Positions 10,241 through 21,464 of a DNA stretch of 64,000 nucleotides are shown here, one piece after another; position 1 is the first letter of the stretch; every line of letters starts with the position of its first letter. Under the pieces are notes generated by a model. It was not told the DNA's origin. It was given only the letters and a program-made list of their open reading frames with translations, and ran no database searches. Where the stretch lies: contig CANTUR010000540.1 in the NCBI GenBank assembly GCA_947683625.1, forward strand, positions 10,001-74,000, written 5' to 3'. Position numbers and translations under genes: made by a program. The stretch is from Mallotus nudiflorus. Taxonomy: Eukaryota > Streptophyta > Magnoliopsida > Malpighiales > Euphorbiaceae.

Positions 10241-11590
10241 GATAAAGGAATTGTGGAGCATCACATTCTGACATATCCTGAAGCCAGACCAGTTAAATAG
10301 AAACTTCATAGGTTAAGGCTTGAGTGGACAGAAAAGATAAGGGAAGAAGTCGCTAAGCAAATCCAAGCTGGTTTTCTAGAAGTTATGGAATACCCTCAAT
10401 GGTTGGCAAATATAGTACCAGTTCCCAAGAAATATAGAAAAGTTTGAATGTGTGTAGACTTCAAGGACCTGAATAAGGCATGTATAAAGGATGATTTTCT
10501 TTTACCCCATATTGATGTGATTGTGGATAGTGCAACATCTAGTGCAATGTACTTGTTTATGGATGGTTTCTCAGGTTATAATCAGATAATGATGGCAGTT
10601 ATGGACAGGATCAAGATTACTTTCGTCACAGAACGGGGAACATACTGCTACAAGGTAATGCCCTTCGGATTAAAGAACGCGGGAGCAACTTATCAAAGAG
10701 CGGCCACTGCCTTATTTCATGATATGATGCATAAGGAGGTGGAAGTTTATGTTGATGGCATGATGGTTAAGTCTGAAACAAGAGAGGGATACTTTAAGGC
10801 TTTGGATAAGTTCTTAGTAAGAATAGGAAAATATAACCTAAGGCTTAATCCAAAGAAATACATCTTTGGGGTAACTTCAGGAAAGTTATTGGGACACATA
10901 ATCAGTAATAGAGGAATAGAAGTTAATCCAGACAAGATCAAATCCATCCATGAGATGCCAGCACTAAGAACAGAGAAGGAAGTATGAGGGTTTATCAAAA
11001 AATTACAATACATCAGCAGGTTTATTGTGAGACTTACCATGGTTTGCAATTCAATCTTTAAGCTCTTGAGGAAGAATTAGCTTGTGGAGTGGAATGAAGA
11101 ATGTTAGAAAGCCTTTGATAAGATTAAGGAATACCTTACTAACCCACTTGTATTGAGGCCACCAAAACAAGGTAAGCCTTTATTCTTATATTTGGCTATA
11201 GAAGAAAAGGCGATGGGAGCAATGCTAGCATAAGAAGGGCCCAAAGGGTTAGAGTACGCTATATATTACCTCAGTAAAAAGTTCCTGCCATATGAAGAAT
11301 AGTACAATCTTGTAGAAAAGACATGTTTGATAATGATCTAGGCTATAAAGAAGTTAAGGCATTATTTCTAGTCCTACAAAGTTCAAGCTGTTTCAAGGAT
11401 AGATCCTTTAAAATACTTGTTCCAAACACCAACTTTGACTGGAAAGATGTCTAGATGGTTGGTACTTTTAACTGAGTTCGATATAGAATACGTCACTAGG
11501 AAGGTCATTAAAGGTAGAGCTGTAGTAGAGTTTCTAGCCTAGAATGCAGTTGAAGGAAACAAGCAGTGGAACCTGGAGTTTCCAGATGAG
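10241..11590 (+). pseudogene. pol: reverse transcriptase and RNase H of Tat-A
   Basis: RT motifs in order: Q-W-L-A-N-I-V-P-V near 10395, V-D-F-K-D-L-N-K-A-C near 10455, F-M-D-G-F-S-G-Y-N-Q near 10555, M-P-F-G-L-K-N-A-G-A near 10660, then Y-V-D-G-M-M-V-K-S at 10748-10775. The catalytic box should be Y-V-D-D; here GAT is followed by GGC (10757-10759), so the second aspartate is Gly and the enzyme would be dead. The classical RNase H part (11160-11570) has stops near 11230, 11300, 11338 and 11370. A TGA follows codon 10984, and TAGs near 11079 and 11104 break the thumb. Confidence 0.85.
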
Positions 11591-11599
11591 GACCAAGCA

Positions 11600-12006
11600 A
11601 TAATAGAACAATGAGAATGGAAACTTTACTTTGATGGAGCCGTGAATAATAGAGGAGTAGGGTTGGGAGTAATTCTTATAATACCAGAAGGAGAAACCAT
11701 CCCAATGGCCAAGAAATTAGATTTCTGGGTTATAAACAATATGGCTGAGTACTAGGCATGTATCTATGGCATGGAAGAAGCATTGGCAGTTGGAGTTAAA
11801 AACCTATTGGTCTATGGAGATTCCATGTTATTCATCAGCCAAGCTAACAAAGAGTGGGAAGTAAAAGAAGAGAGATTGAAACCCTATGCTTGCTATCTGA
11901 GAAAATTGATAAGGAATTTCACCAAATGTCTCTTTATGCATTTACCAAGAGAGGAGAATCAAATGGCGGATGCTTTGCAACACTTTCTTCAATGTGGGAT
12001 AAACTA
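11600..12006 (+). pseudogene. aRNH: archaeal-type second RNase H of Tat-A
   Basis: A second RNase H domain follows the first, as in Tat-clade elements, which acquired an additional archaeal/plant-type copy. Catalytic positions are visible: K-L-Y-F-D-G-A near 11622-11640, Y-G-D-S-M-L near 11815, and N-Q-M-A-D-A-L near 11960. A TAG near 11754 replaces the residue before A-C-I-Y-G-M-E, usually Gln or Glu. In the family it degrades RNA in RNA:DNA hybrids. Otherwise the domain is open from 11771 to 12007. Confidence 0.8.
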
Positions 12007-12219
12007 ACGGGATCGATGATGAAACCTTTGGTGATAATGAAGACGAAAGCTCCATGTTATGGCAAAGAACATGTCATGAATATTCAGATAGGGCCAGAGG
12101 AAAAGCCATGGTTTTATGACATCTGAAGATTTATCGAGGAAAGAAGATATCCAGACAAGGCAACTTCCAAAGGTAGATATGCTCTTTGTGTTCTTGCACA
12201 TCATTATGCAAGTCATGGT

Positions 12220-13305
12220 AGGATACTATACAGAAGAATGCTGAATGGAATACATATGAGATGTATCAAGAAGGATGAAGCAGAGCAGGTGATGAAAGAG
12301 ATTCATGTAGGAGTTTATGGACCACACATGAATAGGAAAATTCTAACAAAAAGGATTACTCGGTAAGGGTACTACTGGGGGAGTATAGAAAAGGACTGTA
12401 TCCGAATAGTGAGAGAATGCCATCAATGTCAAATAAATGGGAATCTTAATCACCTTCCCCCTACAGTTCTAAATAGTTTAACATCTCCATGGCCTTTTGC
12501 AGCCTAGGGAATAAATATAATAAGGGAAGTAAAACCAACTGCTTCAAACGGGCATAAATATATAGTAGTTGTAATCAATTACTTTTCAAGATGGATAGAA
12601 GCAGAATCCTTTGGCACCTTAAAAGCTAGATAGATGGCAAAGTTCATTGAGAAGAACCTCATTTGTAGGTATAGGATCCCACACCATGTTGTGATAGACA
12701 ATGGAGTTCAGTTTTAGGTAGAAATCGCTGAGTTATTACAAAGATACAAGATTGAGCATCATAAGTCCTCACCTTATTGACCTTAGGCTAATGGTGCAGT
12801 GGAAGTGGCTAATAAGAATATAAAGAAGATTCTCTCTAAAATGGTGAAGACACATAAGAACTAGTCTAATTACCTCCCTTTCACTTTATGGGGATACAAA
12901 ACTACAACACGTATTGCTATAGGACAAACTCCATTCTCGTTAGTATACAATTGTGAAGCAGTTCTACCCATAGAGATAGAAATTAAATCCTTGAGAGTGG
13001 TTATGGAAGTAAAAATCCCCAAGAGTGAATGGATGCAAAAGAGGTTTTATTACCTTATATCTCTAGATGAGAAAAGGATGGATGCGTTATTCCATACTCA
13101 GATTTATCAGAGGAGAATAACAAGATCATTCAATAAAAAGGTTAAGCTGGGAAAGATAAAAGCTGGAGATATGGTATTAAAGCACGCAAGGGCAATGGTG
13201 TTTGACCCCGAGAGGAAAATTCAAACCAAACTAGGAAGGACCATATTTACTCAAAACAATCTTGCCCAGGGGAGTCACAAAGATATCAAATATAGAAGGG
13301 AATGA
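12220..13305 (+). pseudogene. int: integrase of Tat-A (broken)
   Basis: Zinc-binding region: H-V-G-V-Y-G-P-H near 12305 and C-H-Q-C-Q near 12420. Core: V-V-V-I-N-Y-F-S-R-W-I near 12565, where the first catalytic Asp is Asn (AAT 12577-12579); second Asp in V-I-D-N-G-V near 12695; Glu in A-N-G-A-V-E-V near 12790. Several TAG/TGA stops (near 12364, 12506, 12631, 12715, 12778, 12784 and 12862) break it. The C-terminal part is open from 12991 to 13305 (Q-I-Y-Q-R-R-I-T-R-S-F-N-K-K-V). Not functional. Confidence 0.85.
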
Positions 13306-13685
13306 ATTCACTGAGCCAATTAACCTCGACCACCTTAAGAAATACTACCTTTGAAAAAAAAAGAGTCTGCTAACTAGAAAACCTAAAAAGGCTAGTTAAG
13401 CAAAAGTTAGGACCTTCCTGTTGTTCAAAAAACCTGTAAAGGGCTAATCAAGTAGAAATTAGGGAAATGAAAATGGGAGAAAAAAATGTTCAGGTAGAAA
13501 ATTTGAAAGGACTAGCTGATAACAGGAGTTGTGTCATGTGATGTAATAAATGTACTTATTTTTGCCTTGGTTAATGAAATGAATTGAAAAGACATTTTTG
13601 TTAAATATTACATCCTTTATCTTTATTACAAGACATAAAGACTTGAAGGAAAAATAAAACATAAGAAACTAAACTTATAAGACCA
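13306..13685. other. spacer between integrase and antisense gene 1 (Tat-A)
   Basis: A-rich non-coding DNA between converging genes. Two imperfect copies of an A-rich AAAAACC..AAA..GCTA motif lie near 13378-13400 and 13426-13450. No gene seen. Confidence 0.5.
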
Positions 13686-14913
13686 CTATATTTGTTTTTC
13701 TTCCTTTCTTGACTCATCTAACAATATTTGAGTCCTTTTGTATTTAATAAGTTCTAGTGATTCTTTAGATTGTATAGTAACCCAAGTCTTGTAGTTGTCA
13801 TCAGTAGTCATGTCAGCATCTAGGCACATATTTCGTTCCAAATCTCTACGAGGCCACAAGTTCTTCACCTTGTCCATGAAATCTTTTCTCAGGAGGAAAC
13901 CTTTGAAGTCAGTTATAGTAGCAACAGTGAATTGAGGGCAACCATACTGATGGCAGAGGCGTGAAGGAGAAAGAAAGGTCAAAAAGTGTAATCTAGGAGG
14001 GAAACAATTGTCATACAAGTTAATGGTCATGAATTTTAATCTCCACCAAGGATAGATCCAAGTAATCTCAGTATCAGCAATGCCTTTCATCCAATCAATC
14101 CATTGATCTGTAGTGTGCTTATCCTTTATCTTCAAAGGATGAGATTGTAGATGATGAGGTTGATAAATTAAAGCATTGGGAGGAGCATCAAGAAGACTCA
14201 ATTTCTCCTGTAACCAAATCTTAAAAAAAAAGAGCTAAGCTGAAAACCTGAAAGGGCAGCTTAAGCAAAAAAAAAAAAAGGGGGTTACATACCTAAAAGA
14301 GAAGCAAACTGCCTGAGAGTTGGTTTTGAACTTTGAAATTATCTAACCCAATGATAGTTTCAGCAAGTATGACAGGCACAAGATTAGCTCTAGTTTCTAC
14401 CTGTTCTAAGATACTGACAATCCTTACATCATCATCTCCATGAGAAGACACTAGTTGAAACTGAGCATACATGCAGAAAGTGATAGTTCTAATCCAAGCA
14501 GCATTGGTTTTGTCTCTAGTTCCATAAGAGGAAATCAGAAAAGGAAGACTGATGGTTTCAGCATTATGCGCATGCATGTATATAACATCTGGGGGCATAT
14601 CAAAGAATGCTATTAATCTGCTGGGAAACCCAATCTCAAGGTCTAGGAGAGCAATGGCAGTAGTCGAACTTAGTGAACATCCCAAAATAGTAGCAAATTC
14701 CTTGATCAGGGGACACAACTCTTGTCCATTGAATCTAAATACGTGATCTTTAGCATCACAAAAAGTGGCAGTAATGTGTAAGAAATTATTGTTTATCTTT
14801 AGATGTTGAAAGGGCTTTAAGGGTTTGGCATGAAAAGGTAAAATTTTATTCCAAGCATCTCCATTAAGGGTTTTGAGAAATTTTTTCATCAAAGTAAGTG
14901 TGGCTTGTGTCAT
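13686..14913 (-). pseudogene. antisense gene 1 of Tat-A (DUF7745-like), two exons
   Basis: On the strand opposite to gag-pol. Exon 1 is 14913-14293 (ATG at 14913), exon 2 is 14219-13686. The 73-bp intron (14292-14220) starts GTATGT and ends in a T-run plus AAG. Exon 1 ends with TAG where the Tat-B homologue has AAG (Lys), so a single change broke it. Motifs: V-F-R-F-N-G-Q-E-L-C-P near 14740-14700, T-F-C-M-Y-A-Q-F-Q-L near 14480, V-I-L-A-E-T-I-I-G-L-D near 14370-14340, and W-I-Y-P-W-W-R-L in exon 2 near 14075. The F-R-F-G-x-E-L-x-P pattern resembles the plant DUF7745 / PMD-like families. Related to the gene at 46787. Function unknown. Unusually well preserved for this window. Confidence 0.65.
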
Positions 14914-15254
14914 GATGGAGGCGAAGAATGGAATTGATGCAGCATATTTATCTTATGGTGCTTAAATAGGCCATAAATTAGATACAGAAAGGATTAGGAT
15001 TGATTTTTGGACCAAATTCGTGTCGGAGTGGGAAAAGAAGTAGAATCAAAACTGAGATTTTTGATCGAAAATTCAGAATTTCGATCTAAATTCTAGATTT
15101 CTGATACGACGGCCGAACTTCCAATTTTATTGACCAAAAAAAGGAAGAAGGGGAAATTACGGTTTGGTTCATAATAAAAGTCCATGATGCATAAAAGGAG
15201 ACAAATCTGAAATATCTTAAAGTACAGTCACACTAATATAATTCCTAAAGAAAG
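14914..15254. repeat. spacer between antisense genes with GATCGAAA-type palindromes (Tat-A)
   Basis: No gene. At 15040-15125 there are near-palindromes built on GATCGAAA/TTTCGATC; for example 15057-15072 pairs ATTTTTGATC with GATCGAAAAT. The same type of module recurs in intron 1 of the PMD gene and in the LTR of this element. Confidence 0.55.
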
Positions 15255-17270
15255 TCAGTCATCTTGAGCTCTAGTGTCTCGCCAGGGTCTCCACTCTCTA
15301 GCTGGATCGTCACTTTGAACTGGGGGCATAGAAGTCCCAGCATCGTGTCCATCAAAACTAAGGCTAGCATGCTGTCGTCGGAGCTTCTCATTCTCATGCT
15401 CCAAATCCCTAGCATAATTATGTTGCATTAGAAAATAGTTAGAATCCTGTATATCATGCATAACATGTATACATTTGCATATTTTTTATGAATACTAACC
15501 CTCCAAGCATTAGTAATCTGTATAGTAAATAATCTCTGGGAAGAGGCAATTCCATACAAATACTTTGCTTGTGTCCTAAAGACCTATAAAATAAGTTTTA
15601 CTAATTCAATAACAAGTGCAGGTTTATGCAGGGTTGGCAAGGAAGTAAATTGAACTTACATGTGAAGCATCAAGGGGTGAGAAGCTAGGAATTTGAGTTG
15701 TATCAAAATACATGTGTCGCTCAATAGGAGTCTGTACTATGGGAGCACAATAATACATCGACCTATCAAATGGGGGAACATCACCCAGAATGGTACCAGA
15801 GGAAGCCTCACCATAAACAGCCTCACTGTGATGAATAGGCCCAACTTCTTGCTCGGTCTCCTCAGTATCATCCTCAGTCTCCTCTATAGTAGCATAAGGG
15901 ACTCCTTCAAACTATACAGAGAACTAAATCTCAATAATGATGAGAGAATTAAAGTAAAGTAGTAAGAGAAAGCATACCTCAGACGGGTCTATAGAAACCT
16001 ACTCTAAGAGGTTCTCTCGAATATACTCCTGATAATGACGAGAACACTCAAGCATGGTCGAAGCATCATATCCTTCAAGAGCAGCTCTAAGCTCAGGGCC
16101 AGTCTCTGTAACATCTAGGAAGTAATAGAAGAGGGGACATACCTCCTAGAGGGTCCCATATGCCAGTGATAAACACACTCACCAAGATACCACATTTGGC
16201 AGCTATAACCAGGAAGCAAAACTCTCATAGTCTCAAGTCTCACAGCTGCAGTCAATAAAATCATATCGCTGAACGTCTTAAGCACTAACCAACTAATCTG
16301 ATCTAACCTGCAGACTCATTCATTTAAATTTAAATTTGCTTAAACTTTTACAATTAATGAAATATTAAAAATCAAAATTTTCTTACTAGGTCCCACTCTA
16401 AGGAGTTTAGCTAATCTCAATAAGTCTGCAAATCATGCTTGATGCTAGTAGGACGAGAGGAACCCCATCTCTGCATCAGGGGAAGACTCCTGTCGAAGCT
16501 AATGGCACTGAAACCTTAAATCACTCCAGTTTCAATGCCCTAAATTAAAAAAAAAAGAAAATGAAGGAAATAAAGAAGGGAATGTGAGAGTAAGTAAAAG
16601 TTAAAAAGGGATAAGAAGCATACGTGCAAGACATGCCAGAAGCCACACATCATCACAGCGCCTTTACAAACAGTATCCAATCTATAGTAGAGATAAGCAA
16701 GCACTGCAGACCCCCAATCCAAAGTAGGGACCCTAGTAAGATCTTAAAGAGGGCCAAGAAGAGCGATGCTAACCTCATGACTAGTCTCGCAAAAGAGTGC
16801 AGTGCCAAGAAATATCAATAAAAAACATCTCACCTTCTGGAGAAAGAAGGTTTAGGTAGTCTCTTGAAACCTTGTACAAGTGAAGAAAGAAGCACGTTCT
16901 TCCTATTGTTCCATGTTGGAACAAACCCGAGCGAGTCACGAACGTAACGACTCCTAGCATCCTCTAGAAAAGCGCAGTAATGGATATTAAAAGCAACTGG
17001 GGTACCTCTGAATGCAATCCCGGTAATAGCAAAAAAACTCATCGTGGAAATAGTCAGCTCACCCACTCATGTGTGGAAGGTGTGAGTAGTGTCCATCCAT
17101 CTCTCAATAAGTGCAAAAAGGGAGTAATGATCCGACCTACCTCGAGCAGTCGATAAAGTAGCAACAAAATGTCGAAAGTTGGATGCCTAGACATGCTGCA
17201 CTACCTCCCTAGACAAGTCATAAAACAACTCTCGCGCCAAGTGAAAACAACTTGAGAATTTCAAGGGTTT
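15255..17270 (-). pseudogene. antisense gene 2 of Tat-A: plant mobile domain (PMD) protein, exons 2-8
   Basis: Exons I infer on the minus strand: 17270-16624, 16539-16387, 16307-16143, 16114-15978, 15911-15660, 15583-15500, 15446-15255 (TGA stop). Each has plausible AG/GT borders (for example TTTTTCAG before 17270, GTATGC after 16624). PMD motifs: Y-S-L-F-A-L-I-E-R-W-M-D-T-T-H-T-F-H near 17125-17070, V-G-E-L-T-I-S near 17060, D-W-G-S-A-V-L-A-Y-L-Y near 16720-16690, M-Q-R-W-G-S-S near 16475. Exon 6 is acidic (E-E-T-E-D-D-T-E-E-T-E); exon 8 begins as a short coiled coil. Defects: TAG and TGA at two expected Trp codons near 17192 and 17070, a frameshift near 16840, and TAA near 16750. PMD genes are known cargo in Tat elements, but their role there is unclear. 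Confidence 0.75.
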
Positions 17271-17344
17271 CTGAAAAATGCAAAAACAACAAGATCATTT
17301 TTCTTTCCTAAATCTCTTATTTTTGACGTCACTTAAAAAAAAAT

Positions 17345-17480
17345 CAAAAATCAAGTCGAAAGTCTAGATTTCCAATCGAAAATCCAGAATTCCAATTGGA
17401 TTTCCTAATTTCCAATTGGAAATTTAAGAAATCCGGTCGGAAATCTGGGATTTCAATCCAAAAATTTAGACTTCCGATGA
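17345..17480. repeat. cluster of short palindromes in intron 1 of the Tat-A PMD gene
   Basis: Several near-palindromes of the form (A)ATTTCC(A/G)ATTGGAAAT or CCGGTCGGAAAT follow each other at about 23-bp spacing. 17407-17424 is an exact 18-bp palindrome (arms AATTTCCAA / TTGGAAATT). Confidence 0.75.
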
Positions 17481-17540
17481 AAATTCCAATGAAATTTAAC
17501 ATATTTTGATTTTAATTTGTCAATTTTTCATGATTTACAT

Positions 17541-20500
17541 TGTAATATCCCGAGTTTTTAAATAATTTTAAACTGCATCGGGATATGCAGTGTTAATAAT
17601 TTTAATATATATTTATGATTATTTAATTAGTTTGTTATTTATTAAAGTCATTTTTAATTATTTTAAGTCTTTTAAGTAAAATTTTCCCGAGAGTTTTATT
17701 TTCGGGGAAATTAAAACATAAATAAATAAATATTAATTATTTTAGACAATTTTGTGAATTTACATGAGTCCATGCATGATTTTTAAGTGTCGAATAAAAA
17801 TATATACATATACATGCATATATGTGCATTTAAATAAAATTAGGGTTTATTTTATTTTAATTAAATTAAATTATATTATATAGTTTTAATAATAATTAAA
17901 TGTGTATATATATGTATATGTATATATATATTATTATTTGAGTGTCTGGTGTATATTAATTTGGGTATAATATTTAAATATTAAAATAATATAAAATATA
18001 GTTATATATATACAAATATATTTACCAAAACAAAAAGTTCATGATATTTATGATATTGCCACTATCTTCACCTTCCCCATTCCCAATCGTCCCTCACCAT
18101 CTCCGACGTCTGTCACCTTTGTTTCTTACCGTCGGTGTGCCTCTCAGCCTTCCTCCTCCACCTCCAGCCCATCTCGCCGCCCTTAGCTTTCATTTCCAGC
18201 GAGTTTTGGCCGATTTTTCTCAAAGAAATCGAAACTTGCCATTAACTCCGATCACAACGATTCCAGCGACCATTTGAAGTGCCACCGGTCTCTATCTTTT
18301 CCTTAAGCTCCGGTGAGTGCATTTCTAAGCTTAGTTTCACTTGATTTGGTCTAGATTTCCCTAGGTTTGAATTTTCAATTTCAGCCAACTTGAGTTCTTG
18401 AATTTTTGAGCTTTGATTACAATTATTCAAGCAAATTTCCTTCACAAATATTGATCCTAGTAGCTCAATCTATATGCTGTAATTTTTGTGGAATTTTTGG
18501 GAATTATTTTGATTTTTGTGAATTTTTGATTATTTTATTAATATTTTCTAATTTTCGTAAATTAATTAATTAAATTATGAAATTGTGATTTAAGATGTTT
18601 ATAGGTGTTGAAATGCATTTTAGAAATTTATTTGTAATTTTTATGATTTTTATATAATTATTATGAATTTATTTAGTTTATGTGATTTTTAGAAAATTAG
18701 GTTAATTATGTGCTTTATTGAAATTAATTGGTTATTGAGTATAATTATTGATTTTATTGAATTCTATGTTGAGAAATTAATTTTTTGAGTAATTATATTA
18801 TTTTTAGTGAATTTTTTAAATAATTATATTGAATTTATATATAGTAGGGGTATTTTGGTAATTTGACACTAAATTGGCTAAAAATATAATTAAATTGGTT
18901 TTAGTAGTTATTTGAGGTATAAAAATGATTTCTACAAATTATTTATATTTTTTAACTAATTAAAACTATTTTTCGTAAATTATTTTCAAATTATATATAA
19001 TATACTATTTTTCTAAATAAATGAGTTTTTATTGATTTTTAATATGTTTTAGGGTTAATTAAGTAATTTGGATTTATAAAAATGTATTTTGGTCAATTTT
19101 TATGAATTTATCGAGAATTATTGATTTTTAATAATATTTTATTAAAATTAGGTTTTATTGAATTTATCGGTAAAATAATTATTTTTAGCGTTTGAATTTT
19201 TAATTTTGCTATATTTTGAGTATTAAAGGGTATTTTTGGTATTTTTGGCATCTCAATGTGATCTATAGTTATTTTGTGCATTGTGAACCTCGGTCAGTGG
19301 AATTGTAGTTGGAAGTCCGACTGAGGGATGTTGTGGCTGTATATTTTCAAAGTGTGTTTCTTTGCAAGACCGACTCTACTCTTTGAGTAGAGAGATGTTC
19401 ATTTTACAAGGGAGGTTCTGCAAGATTTTCAGTAGAATTCTTATAAAACGTGATGTCCGGTCGAATTCCTATTTTGATTTTGTGTCTGATATTCTTAGAT
19501 CAAGTCTCTAGGAATTTCGATAGATTTATTCTAATCCCGTATTGTCATTTGTTTATTTAGTTGCGCCGAGATCGAGGCCTAGTGGATCAGGCCCGTCGGA
19601 CCCATCTCGAGGAGCGCAATAACTGTGAGTTGTTATCTTATATATACGTGTTCTAGGATGCATGTTTTTAGAAATGTATGATTTATTTTATAAATTATGC
19701 ATAAATAGTTTAATTATTGCTTAGGTTTATTTTTGGTATATTTTAAATTATATGCATGTTTTATTATGAATTTATACTTAAAATGTTTTTAAGTATATTT
19801 ATAGTTTATTTTATAATTAAATTGAATTTATTCAACGTATATATGCCCAAAATATACCTGGTTTATTTTTGGTATATTTCTATTATATATATGGTTTATA
19901 TTGTTATTTTAATTAATGTCATGCATCATTTATTTTATGAATGTATGTTTTATATATAAATGAAGGATATCAGTAGAAGATGCTACCTAATGGGCAGCAC
20001 TAGGACTGAGTACATACCGATACAACGATAGAATTTAGGTTAAATTACTAACCTATTTGTGGATATTTATTGGATTGATTTAATGTGAGATGTGATCTGA
20101 GAGTGTGATTGCCGGAGCTCGGTTGACTAAGTGTCTCGGGGCCAATCACACTGACAGTCAGACTGCTGGAGCTCAGTTGACTTAGTGTCTCGGGGCCAGT
20201 CTACTGTCTAAATGGAATAGTGAATTATTTGGAATAAGTGAGCATGTATGGCTAGAGTGTTGTCTAACACTATTTGTGGTTACGATTTTCTAGGGTTCTA
20301 TTTGATCCTTCATAAACGAATGTTATTTTTAGTATGTATATATAAAATGATTTTGCTACATCTGTATGATTTTGCCTGTATATATATTTATTATATATAC
20401 TATTGAATGTGTGCATTGTCATTTAGCTATGCATGTATATATATTATAACAATTCACTTAGTGAGGTCTGACTCCCCTCTGTTGACTATTTCTTAGGAGA

Positions 20501-20911
20501 GTCTTCATCTTCAGATTTCAGTAGCAGGCCCCTTACATCGGATTTCTTCTGCCTCGACTTTACTATGTAATATGCTCACTTGATGTTATTTTATAATCTA
20601 GACATTGCAGTAGTTGTAGTCAGTTATGAGATTTATGTACTATGTTTGTATGATATATGTATTTTAATGATTTGAGCTGAAATTGTAATAAGAGATTATT
20701 TGTATATGAGAGGAGCTTGTTTATTTAAACGAGTTAGTGGATCATACTTATTTTATTTATGAGATTTATTTCCACTGCAAAATATTTTATTTATATTATT
20801 ATTATTATTATTTCATGTTTTTATTTATTTTAAGGTTTGTTATGGGTTTCAGATTCGAAAGAATTCCCGTTCCTTAGCGCCGATCATGGCCCCTGTTTTG
20901 GGGTCGTGACA
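17541..20911 (+). mobile_element. Tekay solo LTR (3371 bp) in Tat-A
   Basis: Starts TGTAATATCCCGAG and ends GGGTCGTGACA. Flanked by TACAT (17536-17540) and TATAT (20912-20916), a 5-bp target duplication with one mismatch. No internal domain remains, so it arose by LTR-LTR recombination. Contents: AT-rich U3 with TATA-like repeats, a pyrimidine-rich leader (18055-18310) ending in a GTGAGTG donor-like site, a long AT-rich stretch, a Tekay-wide tandem hairpin pair at 20102-20202, and the conserved GAAAGAATTCCCGTTCC block near 20858. It lies in intron 1 of the antisense PMD gene. Confidence 0.92.
20102..20202 (+). repeat. tandem pair of hairpins in the Tekay LTR
   Basis: Two ~55-bp units share the loop text GAGCTC(G/A)GTTGACT(A/T)AG plus TGTCTCGGGG but have different stems. 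Unit 1 pairs AGTGTGATTG (20102-20111) with CAATCACACT (20143-20152); unit 2 pairs AGACTG (20160-20165) with CAGTCT (20197-20202). The same pair is found near 30396-30490, 40430-40510 and, inverted, 50215-50330. Confidence 0.75.
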
Positions 20912-20978
20912 TATATCTACTTTGTCCATTAAATTTCATGCATATAAACATTAATTTTATATACTAAAATAAATATAT

Positions 20979-21248
20979 TTATTGCAGAACTGAAAACAGA
21001 GATAAGAAATTTGCCTCATCTCCAGCCTGAGAACATCTATGGAGGTGCAAGTGGGTCAAAGGAAATATCTCTTCATCTTCACGAAGTCCCAAATCATCTT
21101 GGGGCAAGTGCAGACATAGAGTGATGGGATATGATTGCCTGGAACTACTCCTACGTAGCCTATGCTGTGGGTGGGCTGTAGGATCAGACAGATCCAAAAT
21201 CAGACGTCGGATGAGAGAATAATTGAAGGAAGAAAATTTGAAAATCAA
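20979..21248 (-). pseudogene. candidate exon 1 of the Tat-A PMD gene
   Basis: An 89-codon frame starting at ATG 21248, just upstream of the PMD gene and separated from exon 2 by intron 1 plus the solo LTR. Its position matches exon 1 of the Tat-B copy (43730-43879). I cannot align the protein convincingly and the donor site is uncertain. Weak call based on position. Confidence 0.35.
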
Positions 21249-21464
21249 GAGAAAATGAAAAGAAAAAAAGAGAATAATAATAGGAAAAAGAGGGTAATGA
21301 ATTGGAAAAGGAGGGAAAGGAATATATAAAGGAGAAAATATCCACTTTGGTCCTTTAACTTTGGTTTACATTTAAGTCCACTTGATTCTTTGCAATTTAG
21401 TCCTAAATTGTAAAGCTTTATAGTTTAGCAATTTATGGAATTGTTAAAACTATCGGGAGTATCT

